64,000 nucleotides of DNA from Plantago ovata (taxonomy: Eukaryota; Streptophyta; Magnoliopsida; Lamiales; Plantaginaceae). The position numbers were made by a program, and so were the translations under genes. Under the pieces are notes generated by a model. It was not told the origin of the DNA and did not search any database. It saw only the letters and a program-made list of their open reading frames with translations. This document shows positions 10,523 to 22,165 of this stretch, in pieces; position 1 is the first letter of the stretch, and every line of letters starts with the position of its first letter. The DNA lies in contig CM051458.1 in assembly GCA_028274465.1 (NCBI GenBank), positions 16,507,566 to 16,571,565 of the forward strand. Direction: 5' to 3'.

Positions 10523-11825
10523 TGATGAATGTGTATTTTACACTTTCATTCGAGTCTTTTTCACCTATTTTAGCTATCCTCTATGATAATTTAGTTATAT
10601 TTTAGTGCATTTTATTAGAATAGTGTCACGTTTCCCTTTAGTTTTTATTTTACAGGTTTTGGTTGAAAAACGAGGATTTCAGGGCAATTATATTGAAGTT
10701 GACAAGGAATTGGTGTTCCAGAAGCCTATTTGGAGTATCTGAAGGTTTCCGGATAGGATTTGGAGTCTAGGGGTCGAATCTGGAGGTTAGAAGGCCACTA
10801 GAAGTCAGAAACCGAGTCTGAAAAGGGGAAGAAATCCAGAAACGCGGAATTCCGCGAATTTTACTCCCGGGCGAATCGCCCGGGACGTGGGTCGAATCGC
10901 CCCACACCAGGCGAATCGCCCGGTGTGTGGGGCCCTTCGCCCCACACAAATTCGAGGCCTATATATAGTTGCTCAGTTGTTCTCCGAAATTCATACTTTT
11001 CCAGACCTATTCTCTCACCTTTGTCTGTAGTTTTAGGTAGGAACTTCCCAGAGCCTGTTCTGGGGGTTCGTAGCTTAGGAGACACTTTTTCATAGCAGTT
11101 TGGAGCTTGTAAGATCGCGATTCTTCGGAGACTGACAACCTTCGGTAACATTGTATCTTACAGTTTATTCTACTTATTTTTATATATCTTTCAACATGTT
11201 TTCTTCTATGATTTCTGTTGATTGCATGACAACTATGAGTAGCTAAACTTATCGTTGGTGGTAGTATGTGAATTCTTAGCGAAGGGTTGATAATCATGCT
11301 AATGGCTATATCGCGCATTATACTCCGTGTTATTGCTTTATTTCGTTGATCAGGCGCAACCTATATCTTCGTATGTTGATTAATTATTCTGCACAATTGG
11401 ACCCTTGTGGACTTATGCATATCTATATCTTCGTAGTGTTGAATAATTACGGAACACAATTGGACAATAGTGTTTGACTTGTCAGTATCTATATCTTCGT
11501 AGTGTGTGACAATTACAACAGGACAATTGATTGATCAAAGATCTCCATGCAAGACCGAGGAATTTACGCATGATTATTAACCCATTATGCTTTGAAGGAT
11601 CATACTATCACCAATCTCCATTACCTGTTAGAAAAACCTTTGCTATTCCGTCTGCTGTTTTTATATTCTAAATTAGATTTTGATAAAGCTAGTTATAGTC
11701 CTTAGAGAATGACACTCAATGTCATTCTACTGCTACACTACGGTTTTCGTTGTAGTCGTGAATTGCCTTTGGCTAAATAACAAATTCATTTGATCAATCG
11801 GGACCCGACAACTCTCGGTTCATCA
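10523..11825 (+). repeat. E2 3' LTR
   Basis: 1303 bp, nearly identical to 6116-7416. The hairpin array is at 10866-10947 and the TATA box at about 10959-10967. It keeps intact GCGAATCGC cores where the 5' copy reads GCGAATCTC twice, so the 5' copy has decayed slightly more. Confidence 0.92.
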
Positions 11826-11830
11826 GTGAT

Positions 11831-13347
11831 CAGCAACCAAATTCTCCCTACCAGCTCTATCAACTATGGTCAAATCAAATCTTGTAAGAATAAGACCCAA
11901 CGGATTAACCTTGGCTTATAATCTTGTTTGGCAATTAAATGTCGTAAAGCAGCATGATCAGTATGGACATTCACATGATGAGCAATCAAGTAAGACCTAA
12001 ACTTTTGTAAAGCAAAAACAACAGCTAAAAATTCCTTTTCAGTAGTTGTATAATTAACTTGAGATGAGTCTAAAGTCTTACTAACATAATAAATCACACG
12101 ATACTGCTTATCAACTTTTTGGCATAGAACAACACCCATAGCAAAATTCGAAGCATCACACATTATCTCAAAAGGGAGTTTCCAATCAGGTGGCACAACA
12201 ATAGGAGCAGTAACAAGTTTTTCTTTAAGGGTATTAAAAGTAACCAAGCAGTCATCAGAAAAATGGTAAACCACATCTTTTGCTAGTAAGTTACTTAAAG
12301 GTTTAGCAATTTTAGAAAAATCTTTAATAAACCTCCTATGAAAACCTACATGACCATGAAAAGATTGCAATTCTTTCACACAAGTGGGTGGGGGAAGTTT
12401 CTCAATTGTTTCGATCTTAGCCTTATCAACCTCAATCCCCCTTTCAGAAACCACATGTCCTAGAACAATGCCTTCTCTAACAATATAATGACTTTTTTCC
12501 CAACTCAAAGTTAGATTGAATTCGATGCATCTTTTCAAAACAAGATCTAGTCTATGCAAACACTCATCAAAAGAATCACCAAAGAGGGAAAAATCATCCA
12601 TCAAAACTTCAACAAATTTGGTCACCATATCAGAGAAAACAGAAAGCATGCACCTTTGAAAAGTGGCGGGGGCATTACATAGCTCGAATGGCATCCTCCT
12701 ATAAGCAAACGTCCCGAATGGGCAAGTGAATGTCGTCTTCTCCTGATCCTCCGGTGCAATCGGAATCTGGTAGAAACCTGACAAGCCATCAAGAAAACAA
12801 TAAAATTGCCGCCCGCAAGGCGGTTTAGCATGTCATCAGTAAATGGCAAAGGGAAGTGGTCTTTCTTGGTGGCGGCATTCAACCTCCTATAACCAATGCA
12901 CATTCACCATCCCGTGATTTTCCTAACATGTACTAACTCTCCCTTCTCATTCTCTTCTACCGTAATCCCAGATTTCTTAGGAACTATATGGACGGGGCTC
13001 ACCCATAGACTATCAGGAATGGGATAGATCATATCGGCATCTAGCAACTTAATCACCTCTTTCTTCACTACTTCTTGCATCGCAGGATTTATCCTACGCT
13101 GGGGTTGCCTAACGGGTTTGGCATCTTGCTCTAGAGTGATATTGTGCACACACCGTGTTGGGCTAATCCCCTTTATATCACTAATCCCCCATCCTATGGC
13201 TGCAGAATTTTTTCTTAAGACCTCAATTAGCTTACCTTCTTCATCGCTAGAGAGTTGTGAAGAGACTATCACAGGTTGTTTCTCATTTTCCCCTAAGTAG
13301 ACATACTTGAGGTGTGCAGGAAGGGGCTTTAATAATAAGCTAGGCTC
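11831..13347 (-). pseudogene. E1 reverse transcriptase and RNase H, broken
   Basis: This part of pol copies element RNA into cDNA. In element order (13272 down to 11831) it shows the RT N-terminus (PQRRINPAMQEVVKKEV, WVSPVHIVPKKSG), the YRRLN motif, [12 protein letters not shown] and the catalytic box [10 protein letters not shown] (LMDD in the usual YxDD place). RNase H follows with [17 protein letters not shown] and TDHAAL. Breaks are an in-frame TGA just after KITGW near 12905, a frameshift near 12820 around the segment for GGNF, and another frameshift near the end (about 11870). The segment is separated from integrase by E2 (TSD gtgat), and the linker VADH/LSRI reads across the insertion point. 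Motifs fit the Athila lineage. Confidence 0.92.
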
Positions 13348-14073
13348 TTATGGAAATTTGCTCTCTACCTCTTCTTCATCTAAAGGTTCAAGCACTTCTT
13401 CTCCTACGGGAATTTCAGGCGTACTATCCATCATCTCAACTATCTCCCTTGCTTCTTCGGATAAGTAGCAAGTCACAACTTGCATGGTTAGTGCCTCTTC
13501 AAGAGGTTCACGATTATCATAGCAATGATGAAATTCAGAAATCACAGAATCATAGCAATCGACAAAATTTAATTCTTCTACGGCTTCCTTATCCAATTCA
13601 ATTTTCTCACCCATTACCTCCATGGATATTTTCGTGCCTTTGAGTTCAAGGCATGTATTGGTAGTGGCCATGAATGGTCTTCCAAGCAACACCACGTGCT
13701 CATGAACATGGCTCTTCCCTTCATAAACCGACTTCATGATCACAAAATCTGCAGGAATTATTAGTTTATCAACTTTTACAAGGATATCTTCAACTATTCC
13801 CACAGGACGCTTCACGCTATGGTCTGCCATTTGTACTACTATCTCGGTTGGCTTCACTTCTCCAAGATCTAGAGCTTTATAGACCGAGTATGGCATGAGA
13901 TTGATGCTATCTACTAAGTCGAGCATAGCCTTGGTGGACCGCCCATTGCCCATAGTAATGTCAATTATGAAGCTTCCCGGATCACGTTGCTTCGTTGGAA
14001 GTTCCGCAATAGAATTCACCGTCTCGATCCCATTCACTTCCCTCCCCGAAGAAATTCTTTTGTTACTCTTCAC
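13348..14073 (-). pseudogene. E1 aspartic protease region
   Basis: A 241-codon open frame upstream of RT in element sense. It has the retropepsin layout: a beta-rich N-terminus (GSFIIDITMGN), the active-site region LDLVDSINLMPYSVYK, then VQMADHSVKRPVGIVEDILVKVD and LLGRPFMATT. Gypsy proteases of this clade usually have DLGAS or DTGAS at the active site. Here it reads DLVDS, so the glycine and alanine are both replaced and activity is unlikely. An acidic tail (GEEVLEPLDEEEVESKFP) links to RT. The family call is firm; loss of activity is inferred. Confidence 0.85.
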
Positions 14074-14111
14074 CTCCCGAAAGAACTTCGTGTAGGCGGG
14101 AATATTCTGAA

Positions 14112-15100
14112 TTAGTCCAAAAGAGGTACATTAACTTCGACTTTAGAGAGGCGTTGGTACAGCGGTGACTCCATTATATCCTTCTTGACCGGTTTGATTC
14201 TACTAGGGATTGGTACATGAGGTTTTGGGGGCACATATGGATTGGAGGACTTATGAAGCACCTCCGTATTATTAGGCGTATCCGTCGTAACCTCATCATC
14301 GACAACGTCTCCTTCGGGTGTTTGAGGTGTATCGTCCTGCACTTGAGGTTCTTCCGAACTTTGACCAACTTCTTGTTCAGTGCTTGTTCCTGCATCGTTA
14401 GTCACAGTAGATTTAATATGTTTAGGACGTACAAAATTAGGAATTGTAGTTAGCTTTCCACCTCGGGGGCGTAGTTTTCACTTCCTCGTACTCAGGAACC
14501 TCAGTAGTAACAGTTGGAAGTGGCTTGGGGTCGACGAAATCAACTTCGGGTGTCGAAACAGGGGAGCTGGGGTCGTCCAGCTCCCTGGAGCTGGGGGGCG
14601 GTTACCCCCTACCCCGGGCGAATCGCCTGGGGCGAGCTGGGACGCCCCCAACTCTCTGCCTGTGGGGGGCGATTCGCCCCATATGCTGGGCGGTTCGCCC
14701 CCCACCTCCAGAGGGGCGTCTTCGTCAAAAAACCTTCCCATGTTCGAGTTTATGAACCTCCTCTACTTTTTCACACTTTAACAAGCTTAATTTCTCCAGT
14801 AGTTGCTCAGTTACTTCGACCCCTTCAAAAACTTTCGCTAAACGGAGATTATCTTCAACTTGCCCGGCGTGTGCAATTTCATAAACACTTTCGATGGCCT
14901 TCATTCCTGCGTAAAACGCACGTTCATCCTCCTCACTGATATCTTCGTCTTCAGAATATCCTTCGTATAAGCCTTCAATTTCACCCCGATTTGAATCCCC
15001 ATTGGTGACTTGACTCGACATTAGCCTTTCAGATTGTGCAGAACCACTGGCGTACCTTCGAAGGACCTTCTCTGCCTCGTCAGCTGTACATTCTTCTAAT
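14112..15100 (-). pseudogene. E1 gag, C-terminal half
   Basis: Continuation of gag on the left side of the E3 insertion. Codons at 15100-15021 continue directly into the segment starting MSSQVTNGD (15021), so the frame can be followed across E3. An acidic stretch (EGYSEDEDISEEDE) and LEKLSLLKCEKVEEV are visible; a frameshift at a T run near 14733 follows. The frame then crosses the GC palindrome array (14591-14707) and continues as a Pro-rich hinge (YVPPKPHVPIPSRIKPVKKD) towards protease. No zinc knuckle is seen. It is assigned to gag by position and by joining to 35803-36344. Confidence 0.7.
14591..14707. repeat. GC-rich palindromes within E1 gag
   Basis: Several hairpins on the cores GGCGATTCGCC, GGGCGAATCGCC and GGGCGGTTCGCCC interrupt the coding segment between gag and protease. 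On the minus strand they are read as a Gly/Pro/Ser-rich peptide, so they may once have been in-frame. Confidence 0.85.
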
Positions 15101-16302
15101 TGATGAACCGGAATTTGTCAGATTCTAATTAATCAAATAAATTTGTATTTAGCCAAAGGTAATTCACAACTACAACGAAAACCGTAGTGTAGCAGTAAAA
15201 TAACCTCGAGTGTCGATCTCTAAGGACTATAACTAGCTTTATCTAATCTAACTTAAACTATAAAACAACAGACGACTTAGCACAGGTTTTTCTTATCAAG
15301 ATAATGGAGGTTAGTGATAGTATGATCATTCAAAGCATAGCAGGTTAACAAATCATGCATGAAGTACCCGATCGTTTTGCATAGAGATCTTTGATCAATG
15401 AATTGTCCAATTGTGTTCCGTTATTATTCAACACTACGAAGATAGAGGTTTTAGATAGATCAAAGAAATAAAGCAATAACTCAAAGTCTGATTCACTTTA
15501 CCGCCATCAGCATTATTATTAACCCTTCGCTAAGAAATCACATACTATCACTAACGATAAATTTAGCAACTCATAGATGACAGCAATCAACAGAAATCAT
15601 AGCAAGATCGAATGAAAACATGTTGAAAGATAAATAAATATGAATAGAAAAACTGTAAGATACAATGTTACCGAAGATTGTCAATCTCCGAAGAATCGCG
15701 ATCTTACAAGCTCCAAATCGATAAGAAAAAGTACCTCCTATGCTAAGAATCCCCAGAACAGGCTCTGGAGAATTCCTACCTAAAACTAATGAGAAAGGTG
15801 AGAGAAAAGGTCTGAGAAAGTATGAAAAAACGGAGAAACTGAGCAACTATATATAGTGATTCGGCAGGTGTGGGGCGAGTCGCCCCACACACCGGGTGAA
15901 TCGCCTGGTGTGGGGCGAACCGCCCACGTCCCGGGCGAAATGCCCAGGACCTCCAGTCGGCGGGTTACGCGTTTTCGACGCGTTATTGGATTTCTTTTCC
16001 TTTTCGGACTCGGTTTTTGCCTTCTAGTGACCTTTTAGGCTTCAGACTCGACCCCTAGACTTCAAATCCTATCCGGAATCTTCTAGATACTCCAAAAATG
16101 CCTTCGGAACACCAATTACTCGTCCACTTCAATATAATTGCCTGGAAAACCTCGGTTTTCACCCAAAACTTGTAAAATACAAACTAAAGGGAAACGTGAC
16201 ACTATTCCAATAAAATGCACAAAAATATAGCTAAATTAACATACAGGATAGCTAAATTGGTGAAAAAAGACTCGAATGAAAGTGTAAAATACATGTTCAT
16301 CA
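15101..16302 (-). repeat. E3 3' LTR
   Basis: 1202 bp. The hairpin array (15866-15950) lies immediately upstream, in element sense, of the TATA box (about 15848-15855). One copy of the TATCTTCGTAG unit is present, as in E1. Next to it, at 16303-16320, is the polypurine tract (minus-strand GGTTCGGTTTGGGGAG). Confidence 0.9.
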
Positions 16303-17845
16303 AACTCCCCAAACCGAACCTTTGCTTGTCCTCAAGCAACTAAGCTAGACTCTAATGCAAAAAACAATGCAACACAAAAAATGGAGTCTCATGCCAAATG
16401 AAATGAACTAATCTATTGAATCTATCAAAAAACATATGAGCACAAACCATACAAATCATAACATGGATATTGGTTGAGGAATGCCTCGATTAACTCATAC
16501 ACATTCACATAAGCACTTATGTCAAACAAGATAGTCTCTCGTAACATTCTCTACCTGGACATAGTCAGTGACGACGTAATGAAACATGTTAAAATACGAA
16601 TGGTTGTCCCGTGCCTATGAAACTGAGGACTTACTACTGTTCACAAAGTTAAGACTTTTCCTCAAACAGGTCGAACCAATACTGGCTCTCATCAACGAAG
16701 GAGGGTTCCCTAAAAAAGATAATACTCCCATATTCTACCCATCTCTCAAGCAAAGCCTTACGCTATTCACCACATCCTGAATGGAAGGACGAGGGTGGTC
16801 TAGAACAGATGACACTCAAAAAGAATTACAACACGATTACTAACATTACAAGAATTGAAAATGAGACAAACACTTTGCTAAACTGCTTTTTGGCTCTTTT
16901 TTGGACCCTTCTTTGCTTTTTTGGGGTCTTTTCTTTTTTTCTTTCTTTCTCTTTTCCAGTTATTCTTTCTTTTTTTCCTGGAATTTTTCTTTTTTTTTTT
17001 TTTTTTTTTTTTAGCCAGCAGTAGCACAATGAAAAAGAAACAATGACACACAAACGACCTCCCCAAACCTATTCGAAAGAATAGGTTGGAGTATAAATTT
17101 TACAAAAAAGGAAAATAAACTCACAACACACTCTAAAAATGAAAAACAAGTCTAATGATAGCGTAACACCCTCCCCAAACCTATTCGAAAGAATAGGTTG
17201 CAAACAAAGGATCACACAATCTCACACTACCTCCTTCCTAGGCATTTAGCAATCTTAAAGCAAGGTGAAGACTTGTTGCCTCTTAGATACATAATTACTC
17301 GGGAAAACAACCATAAGACCCTAACATGCATCATCCTATTATAAAGGCATTCGTGACCCGCAGTAGAGAAAACACCACTAAGTGGTGTCGAGACTACCAA
17401 GCTTAACTAAGTGCAATACATAAATGTGACAAGCCAAGCGAGAAAAACCTCAAACAAATTCATAGAGATGAAGCATTTGATTTATGTCATAATTAGTTAA
17501 TCTACCCAAAAAAGTTCAAAAAATTTGGCAATAAACTCCACATAAAACATGCAAGACTATCCTAGGATGAATGTAGTGTATGCAACTAAATACTAAGAAA
17601 GCAGTAAACGTGCAAATGCAAATGCAAACGGATAATCATGCAAGGTACTGTACTCATCCTATCAATGTCAAGGTCCAAACTAACAACACTAGTTCACTTG
17701 AATCCCATCCCCCTCATGAATTTAAAGCTAGTCCCTAGCAGTAAGAAAATGAGGAAATAAGATGTGATACTAGATGTTACCGCGTGGTTTGGCCTCGGTC
17801 GGCTGAGTACGCTGGATGTAAGGTATTGAGACTGCTCGAGGGGAC
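16303..17845 (-). other. E3 3' non-coding block
   Basis: Homologous to 2792-4300, 9261-10522 and 32806-34325. It includes the paired AACCTATTC/GAATAGGTT hairpins (near 17070 and 17180) and the A-rich purine tract (about 16900-17015). No gene is supported. Confidence 0.75.
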
Positions 17846-18649
17846 TTATTGGTGATCATCGGAGCTCGTGGTGGTGGTGGTAGTTCCATTAATAGACCGG
17901 GTAGGACCAACTCCTCCATCAGTGTTCATGGCATCCTCATTGTCCCTATTGTCTTCATTGTCACTACTGTCACCACCATCATCACTATTAGAGCTGCATT
18001 GTCGAAGAGAATCCTCAAGATTAGCCGCCGTAGTTATGGGATCTTCCATCCGGTATCTCTCCAATAGGTTGTGAACTGTTGAAGGGGAAAGAGTTGTGCT
18101 CTTAGAGTCTCCCTCTCCAACGTTTTACACCCCGAGGAAGTTACAATAAGATGCTTGGATACTCAGAGGTCTTCTTCCATTTATTCCAATGTCGACCACA
18201 TTCTCTACGGTTGATGCTCCCGATGTCTATATGGCGCTCCCTTTAGAGGCAGTCGAGGGGCACCCCAAAGAGGGGTTGGGTGTCCATGTCTTTATGTTTT
18301 GGAATCAAGTTAGCGATTCGGAACTTCATCACCACTGTTGACTCAAGACTGAATCCGTTGTGGTGAGGTCGCCCCGGTACCTTCCTATTCACTCGAACCT
18401 TGTAGTCCTTGTGACAGATTGCTGTCGTAATATTGGTTTCAATCCCTTCGGTGGTGCATGAATAGACATAAGAGTGCTCACTCCTGGTGGATTCTCGTTC
18501 CTCCTTTTGGATAAACCGCGACGTTGTTGCAAGAGCCCATGGCTCGAACGCACCTCTAACGAGATCACTCTCCTTGACATGGTTGTAAACGATCCGCCTC
18601 CAATACTTCATCGTAGCCAATCAGGAGTGCTCCTCTCCCTTTGTGGCAT
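17846..18649 (-). pseudogene. E3 ORF2, unrecognised
   Basis: A coding-like region between protease and the 3' block, where Athila elements can carry an env-like gene. A shared ATG at 18649 follows a splice-acceptor-like sequence. The longest open pieces are 18620-18243 (YWRRIVYNHVKESDLVRGAF, then a basic region) and 18064-17846, which is acidic with a run of Asp/Asn/Ser and a Thr tract. E6 has a homologous region at 31949-32805 with similar peptides, so it belongs to the family. I see no signal peptide or membrane segment and do not recognise the protein. Stops and frame changes between the pieces indicate decay. E1 and E2 lack it. Confidence 0.5.
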
Positions 18650-19422
18650 GGTTCCTACAAACAACAATTAGTACCTCGTATGACACAAAACAGATTTATG
18701 CATACGCAAATGTACGAGTGAAATTCACGAGTGATAACATCAACAATCGAACTCCTAAAATCCTCCATGTCTAATCTAGCTACAAACATGCAACACACCA
18801 AAATAACTTCGACATGTACATATTACATTATGCTCGTGCTAGACAACCAATAGCCTTAAATCATAAGGCCGAATTCATACCATAGTAGTGAAAATTCTAG
18901 CATCATAAATCCTCAAACTCATCAATTATGCATTCTACCATCATGTCCATCATTATCACATCAGTAAATACAATCATATGCACGGAATGGAAGGAAAAGT
19001 AACATTGTATAACGAGATATAGTTACCTAGTAGCAAAATTCTTAAACCAATAAACCAAGCATAATTGAACATGCAATTGATAGTGAATAACGTTTCTAAT
19101 CACACAAACAACCTACCATACATCATATAAGCCTAACTGAAGCACAAATCAGAAAACCCCAAATTTGAAAAATTAGGGTTCATGTGAAAATACCACAGAT
19201 CTGGAAAACGAATGCACTAGTGTGAAAGTTGTTCGGATGAAAAGAAAGAGCACGTAATGGGCTTCGATTGAAGCTAAAGAACACAAAATTTGATGGAAGA
19301 TTGAAGATTTCATGAAAGATTGAAGAATTTTCGAATTTTTCGGATTTTTGGGAGTATGAGAGTGAAGGAGAGGAGAAGAATGAGGCAAAATGGGGGTTTC
19401 CCCGCTTTTAATCTGCAGGTGC
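18650..19422 (-). other. E3 leader upstream of ORF2, intron-like
   Basis: T-rich in element sense. It corresponds to 31181-31948 of E6, which looks like a 5' leader with an intron ending just before the ORF2 ATG. No coding region seen. Confidence 0.45.
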
Positions 19423-19514
19423 CGTGGGGCGAATCGCCCTCCACCTCCAGAGAGCGCGGAGCTCTCTGGACATGTGGGGCGATTCGCCCCCCATGGGGGG
19501 CGATTTGCCCCCCA
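19423..19514. repeat. GC-rich palindromes between protease and ORF2 in E3
   Basis: Hairpins GTGGGGCGAATCGCC and TGGGGCGATTCGCCCC plus a palindrome AGAGAGCGCGGAGCTCTCT, in the same relative place as 31125-31180 of E6. Confidence 0.8.
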
Positions 19515-19753
19515 AGAGGTGGGGAGACGAAACCTTTCGAAAAAACTCAGTTTTAAATCCCCGAAAACCATTTTACTCATAAAACCACTCGAAAAAGTTC
19601 ACTCAAACATAAACATAAGCACAAACGACACAGAGACGAACAAATTCACATAAAGATAAGCAAATTGTTCAATGTATGAATGCATGCAATAAAGCGGTAA
19701 AAAAGCGATAAAAACTCCGGGTTGCCTCCCGGATAGCGCCATTGTTTATAGTC

Positions 19754-21901
19754 TTAGCTCTTCTTCTTGAGGGTACTAGACTTCCCCTTCATAGATCTCC
19801 TCCTCATGCCACGAACCTGTAAATAAGAATGAACATAGACAGCAAGACCACAATAGTTAATGGTGTGAGAAGCATCGAAGTGATAAGGTGGATCAGATAT
19901 GGCTCGCAACACATGTCGCTTACCATCCACCTCAATGGTGCAAGTCCTTCGGTAAATGTCTATCACGGAGCGTAGTTTAGTCAAGAATTTCGCCCCAAGA
20001 GAACAACATCCCCCATTCTAGGTGTAGACGCCGGCATAACTACAAAATTGGTGTACACAGAAGCTTCACCAATCTTAACCAATACGTTCTTCACAACACC
20101 TTCGGGTCTCACGAAGGATCCATCCGCCAATTGCACAATAGCCTTACGCTCAGATAGTTTTCCAAGGCTACTCTTCTCAATCACATTCATTGGGAGCACA
20201 TTAGAGTAGGATCCCGTGTCTAGTGTAGCACGAACATCTTCAAGTTCTCCAATCCCGACCTTAACATCGAAACTTTGAGGGACTGGCTCGGGATCCTCTT
20301 GCTCCTCTTCACTCTCTTCAGAACCAAGGTCCTTCTCTTCTTCCTTGGCTAGTGGGGGTTCTTCATCCTTGCAACACTCACACTTAGCAACCTTCCTTAT
20401 GGTGATTTCAACAGGTAGATCACCCACCAAGGTAATGGACATCGACTTCTCAGTGTTGCTGCGCAGCTTCCCTTGCTCCTCGGTCAATCAACTCTTGCAT
20501 CTTTTGATGGGCAAGCCTAGTGCTCTCTTCCAATCGATCAAGCCTCGCCCTAGTCTTCTCAGAATCTTATTCATAACGCTTGAGAAAACTTTGGGTGTGA
20601 TCAACCATCTTTTGCAAGTTCTCCATCAGTAGAGCTGTCTTCGACTTCGGTTGCTCTTTCAGAGCGGAATTTTCGCAGTGATCATTACCATAGTTAAGCC
20701 TACTACGGTCTTGGTTAGGTCCATAAGTTTGGCTAGCCGGTGCATATCCTTGATTGTTTCGGAATCCTCTTCTCCAAAATCCACCTCGAGAATTCCTACC
20801 ATCTTGTCCGTAGCTAGCTTCTTGAGTACCAAATTCCGTAGCAAAGGCTTCCTCTTCGCCTCCTTGAACCCAATTGCCATCATCATATGCATGATCCGAT
20901 CTACACATATGTGCTCCATGCCCATAGTTCTTGCATATTCGGCAAACTTCGTTCGACACAGATGTTCCAGTGGCGGTCTTGAGGACTTGCTTCAACTCGT
21001 TGGTAAAGCACTCGAATCGATCCCCATTCCCCCCATACATAGGGTCCTCTTGAGTAGGTGGAGCTTCAGGTCCACGTCTCCTAACCATTGCTCTTGGATC
21101 CTTGAATTGCGAACCCTTAGCAAGCCTTTCAAAAACCGCCCAGACGGCTTCTGCGGTTTCCTCCCAAATATTGCCACGGCATTGGAAATCCACCACTTGT
21201 TGGTTCTCGAAGGTTAGTCCATTGTAGAAGTGTTGGACTAGATCCGAAAGCTCAAAACCATGGTGAGGGCACTTGTTCATGAGATCTTGGAACCTCTCAA
21301 ACGCGGTGTAGATGGTCTCATCATAGTCTTGTTTGAACCCAATGATTTGCGCCTTAAGCGTGATAGTCAATGTGTGAGGGAAGTATTTCTCCATAAATGC
21401 TGAAAAAACCTTCTCCCAAGTGTCCAGCGAGCCCGCTGGTAGAGAACTCAACCATGACCTGGCTCTGTCGCCAAGCCCCATAGCAAAAACCTTCATCCTC
21501 AACTCATCCATTGTTATTTCCGCTTCGGGTCGTGGGAGTTGGTTGACGAAATCATCGATATCATGCAAGTACCCCATCACATCTTCCCTTGCTAAGCCAT
21601 AAAACCTCGGAAGTTGTTGGAACGCGTGGTTCTTGATTTCCAGATCACGAGTTGCAGACGAAAGAACAATCGCCGGTCCCCTCATACGATCCTTGGAGGG
21701 TTGAACCCATGCTTTCAGTGGTCTAGCTTTTGCCATTCCGTCGATTTCCTTAAAAAGACTGTGTAGAGATTCAGAGAAATCGGTATCCTCTATTTCCTCA
21801 AGTTCACGTCTTCGAAGTAGTCACCTTCTTTGGTGGTAGACTCTGTCGATCTCAGCAATTGAATCAGCAAGTGGTGTTCCTCTAGATCGTGTATGTCGCA
21901 T
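19754..21901 (-). pseudogene. E3 gag-protease
   Basis: The least deleted gag copy in the window. Element order: N-terminus from ATG 21901 with a stop (CGA to TGA) near 21828; the open frame 21736-20567 holds the full gag core (MGLGDRARSWLSSLPAGSLD, ALTIT-like region, CPHHGFELSDLVQHFYNGL) and the CCHC knuckle CRICKNYGHGAHMC (about 20930). A stop follows KRYE near 20567. The protease frame 20487-19981 has LDTGSYSNVLPMNV with an intact DTGS. A frameshift at 19984 leads to the basic C-terminus ending at 19754. The gag core is diverged from the E1 gag, so this is not a simple deletion of E1. Gag-protease only; pol functions must come from elsewhere. Confidence 0.88.
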
Positions 21902-22024
21902 ACACTATCTGTAACAAGCTAGGAAAGGAGTATCAAAGAGAGATTAAATAGGAAAATAAAAACAACTAAAACTAGGAATTGAATGTTGAAAATATAAAAA
22001 GCTAATAGAGAAAAGGAGTATAGT

Positions 22025-22042
22025 TCCCCGGCAGCGGCGCCA
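22025..22042 (-). promoter_or_regulatory. E3 primer-binding site (tRNA-Asp)
   Basis: The minus strand reads TGGCGCCGCTGCCGGGGA, one mismatch to the tRNA-Asp complement, three bases from the LTR edge at 22046. Confidence 0.88.
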
Positions 22043-22045
22043 ATT

Positions 22046-22165
22046 TGATGAACTGGAATTTGTCAGATTCTAATTAATCAAATAAATTTGTATTTAGCCA
22101 AAGGTAATTCACAACTACAACGAAAACCGTAGTGTAGCAGTAAAATAACCTCGAGTGTCGATATC
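22046..22165 (-). repeat. E3 5' LTR, piece 1
   Basis: First 120 bp of the LTR, matching 15101 onwards, cut by the solo LTR E4 at 22166. Confidence 0.9.

Larger units (their letters stand above)
6116..11825 (+). mobile_element. E2, non-autonomous gag-protease LTR element
   Basis: A 5.7-kb element with ends TGATGAATG...GGTTCATCA, TSD gtgat at 6111-6115 and 11826-11830, and LTRs of 1301 and 1303 bp that differ at only a few positions. The interior has a tRNA-Asp PBS, one gag-protease region and the family 3' block. There is no RT, RNase H or integrase. Compared with E6 it has three internal deletions: about 460 bp in gag, about 2 kb after protease and about 165 bp in the 3' block. Confidence 0.92.
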
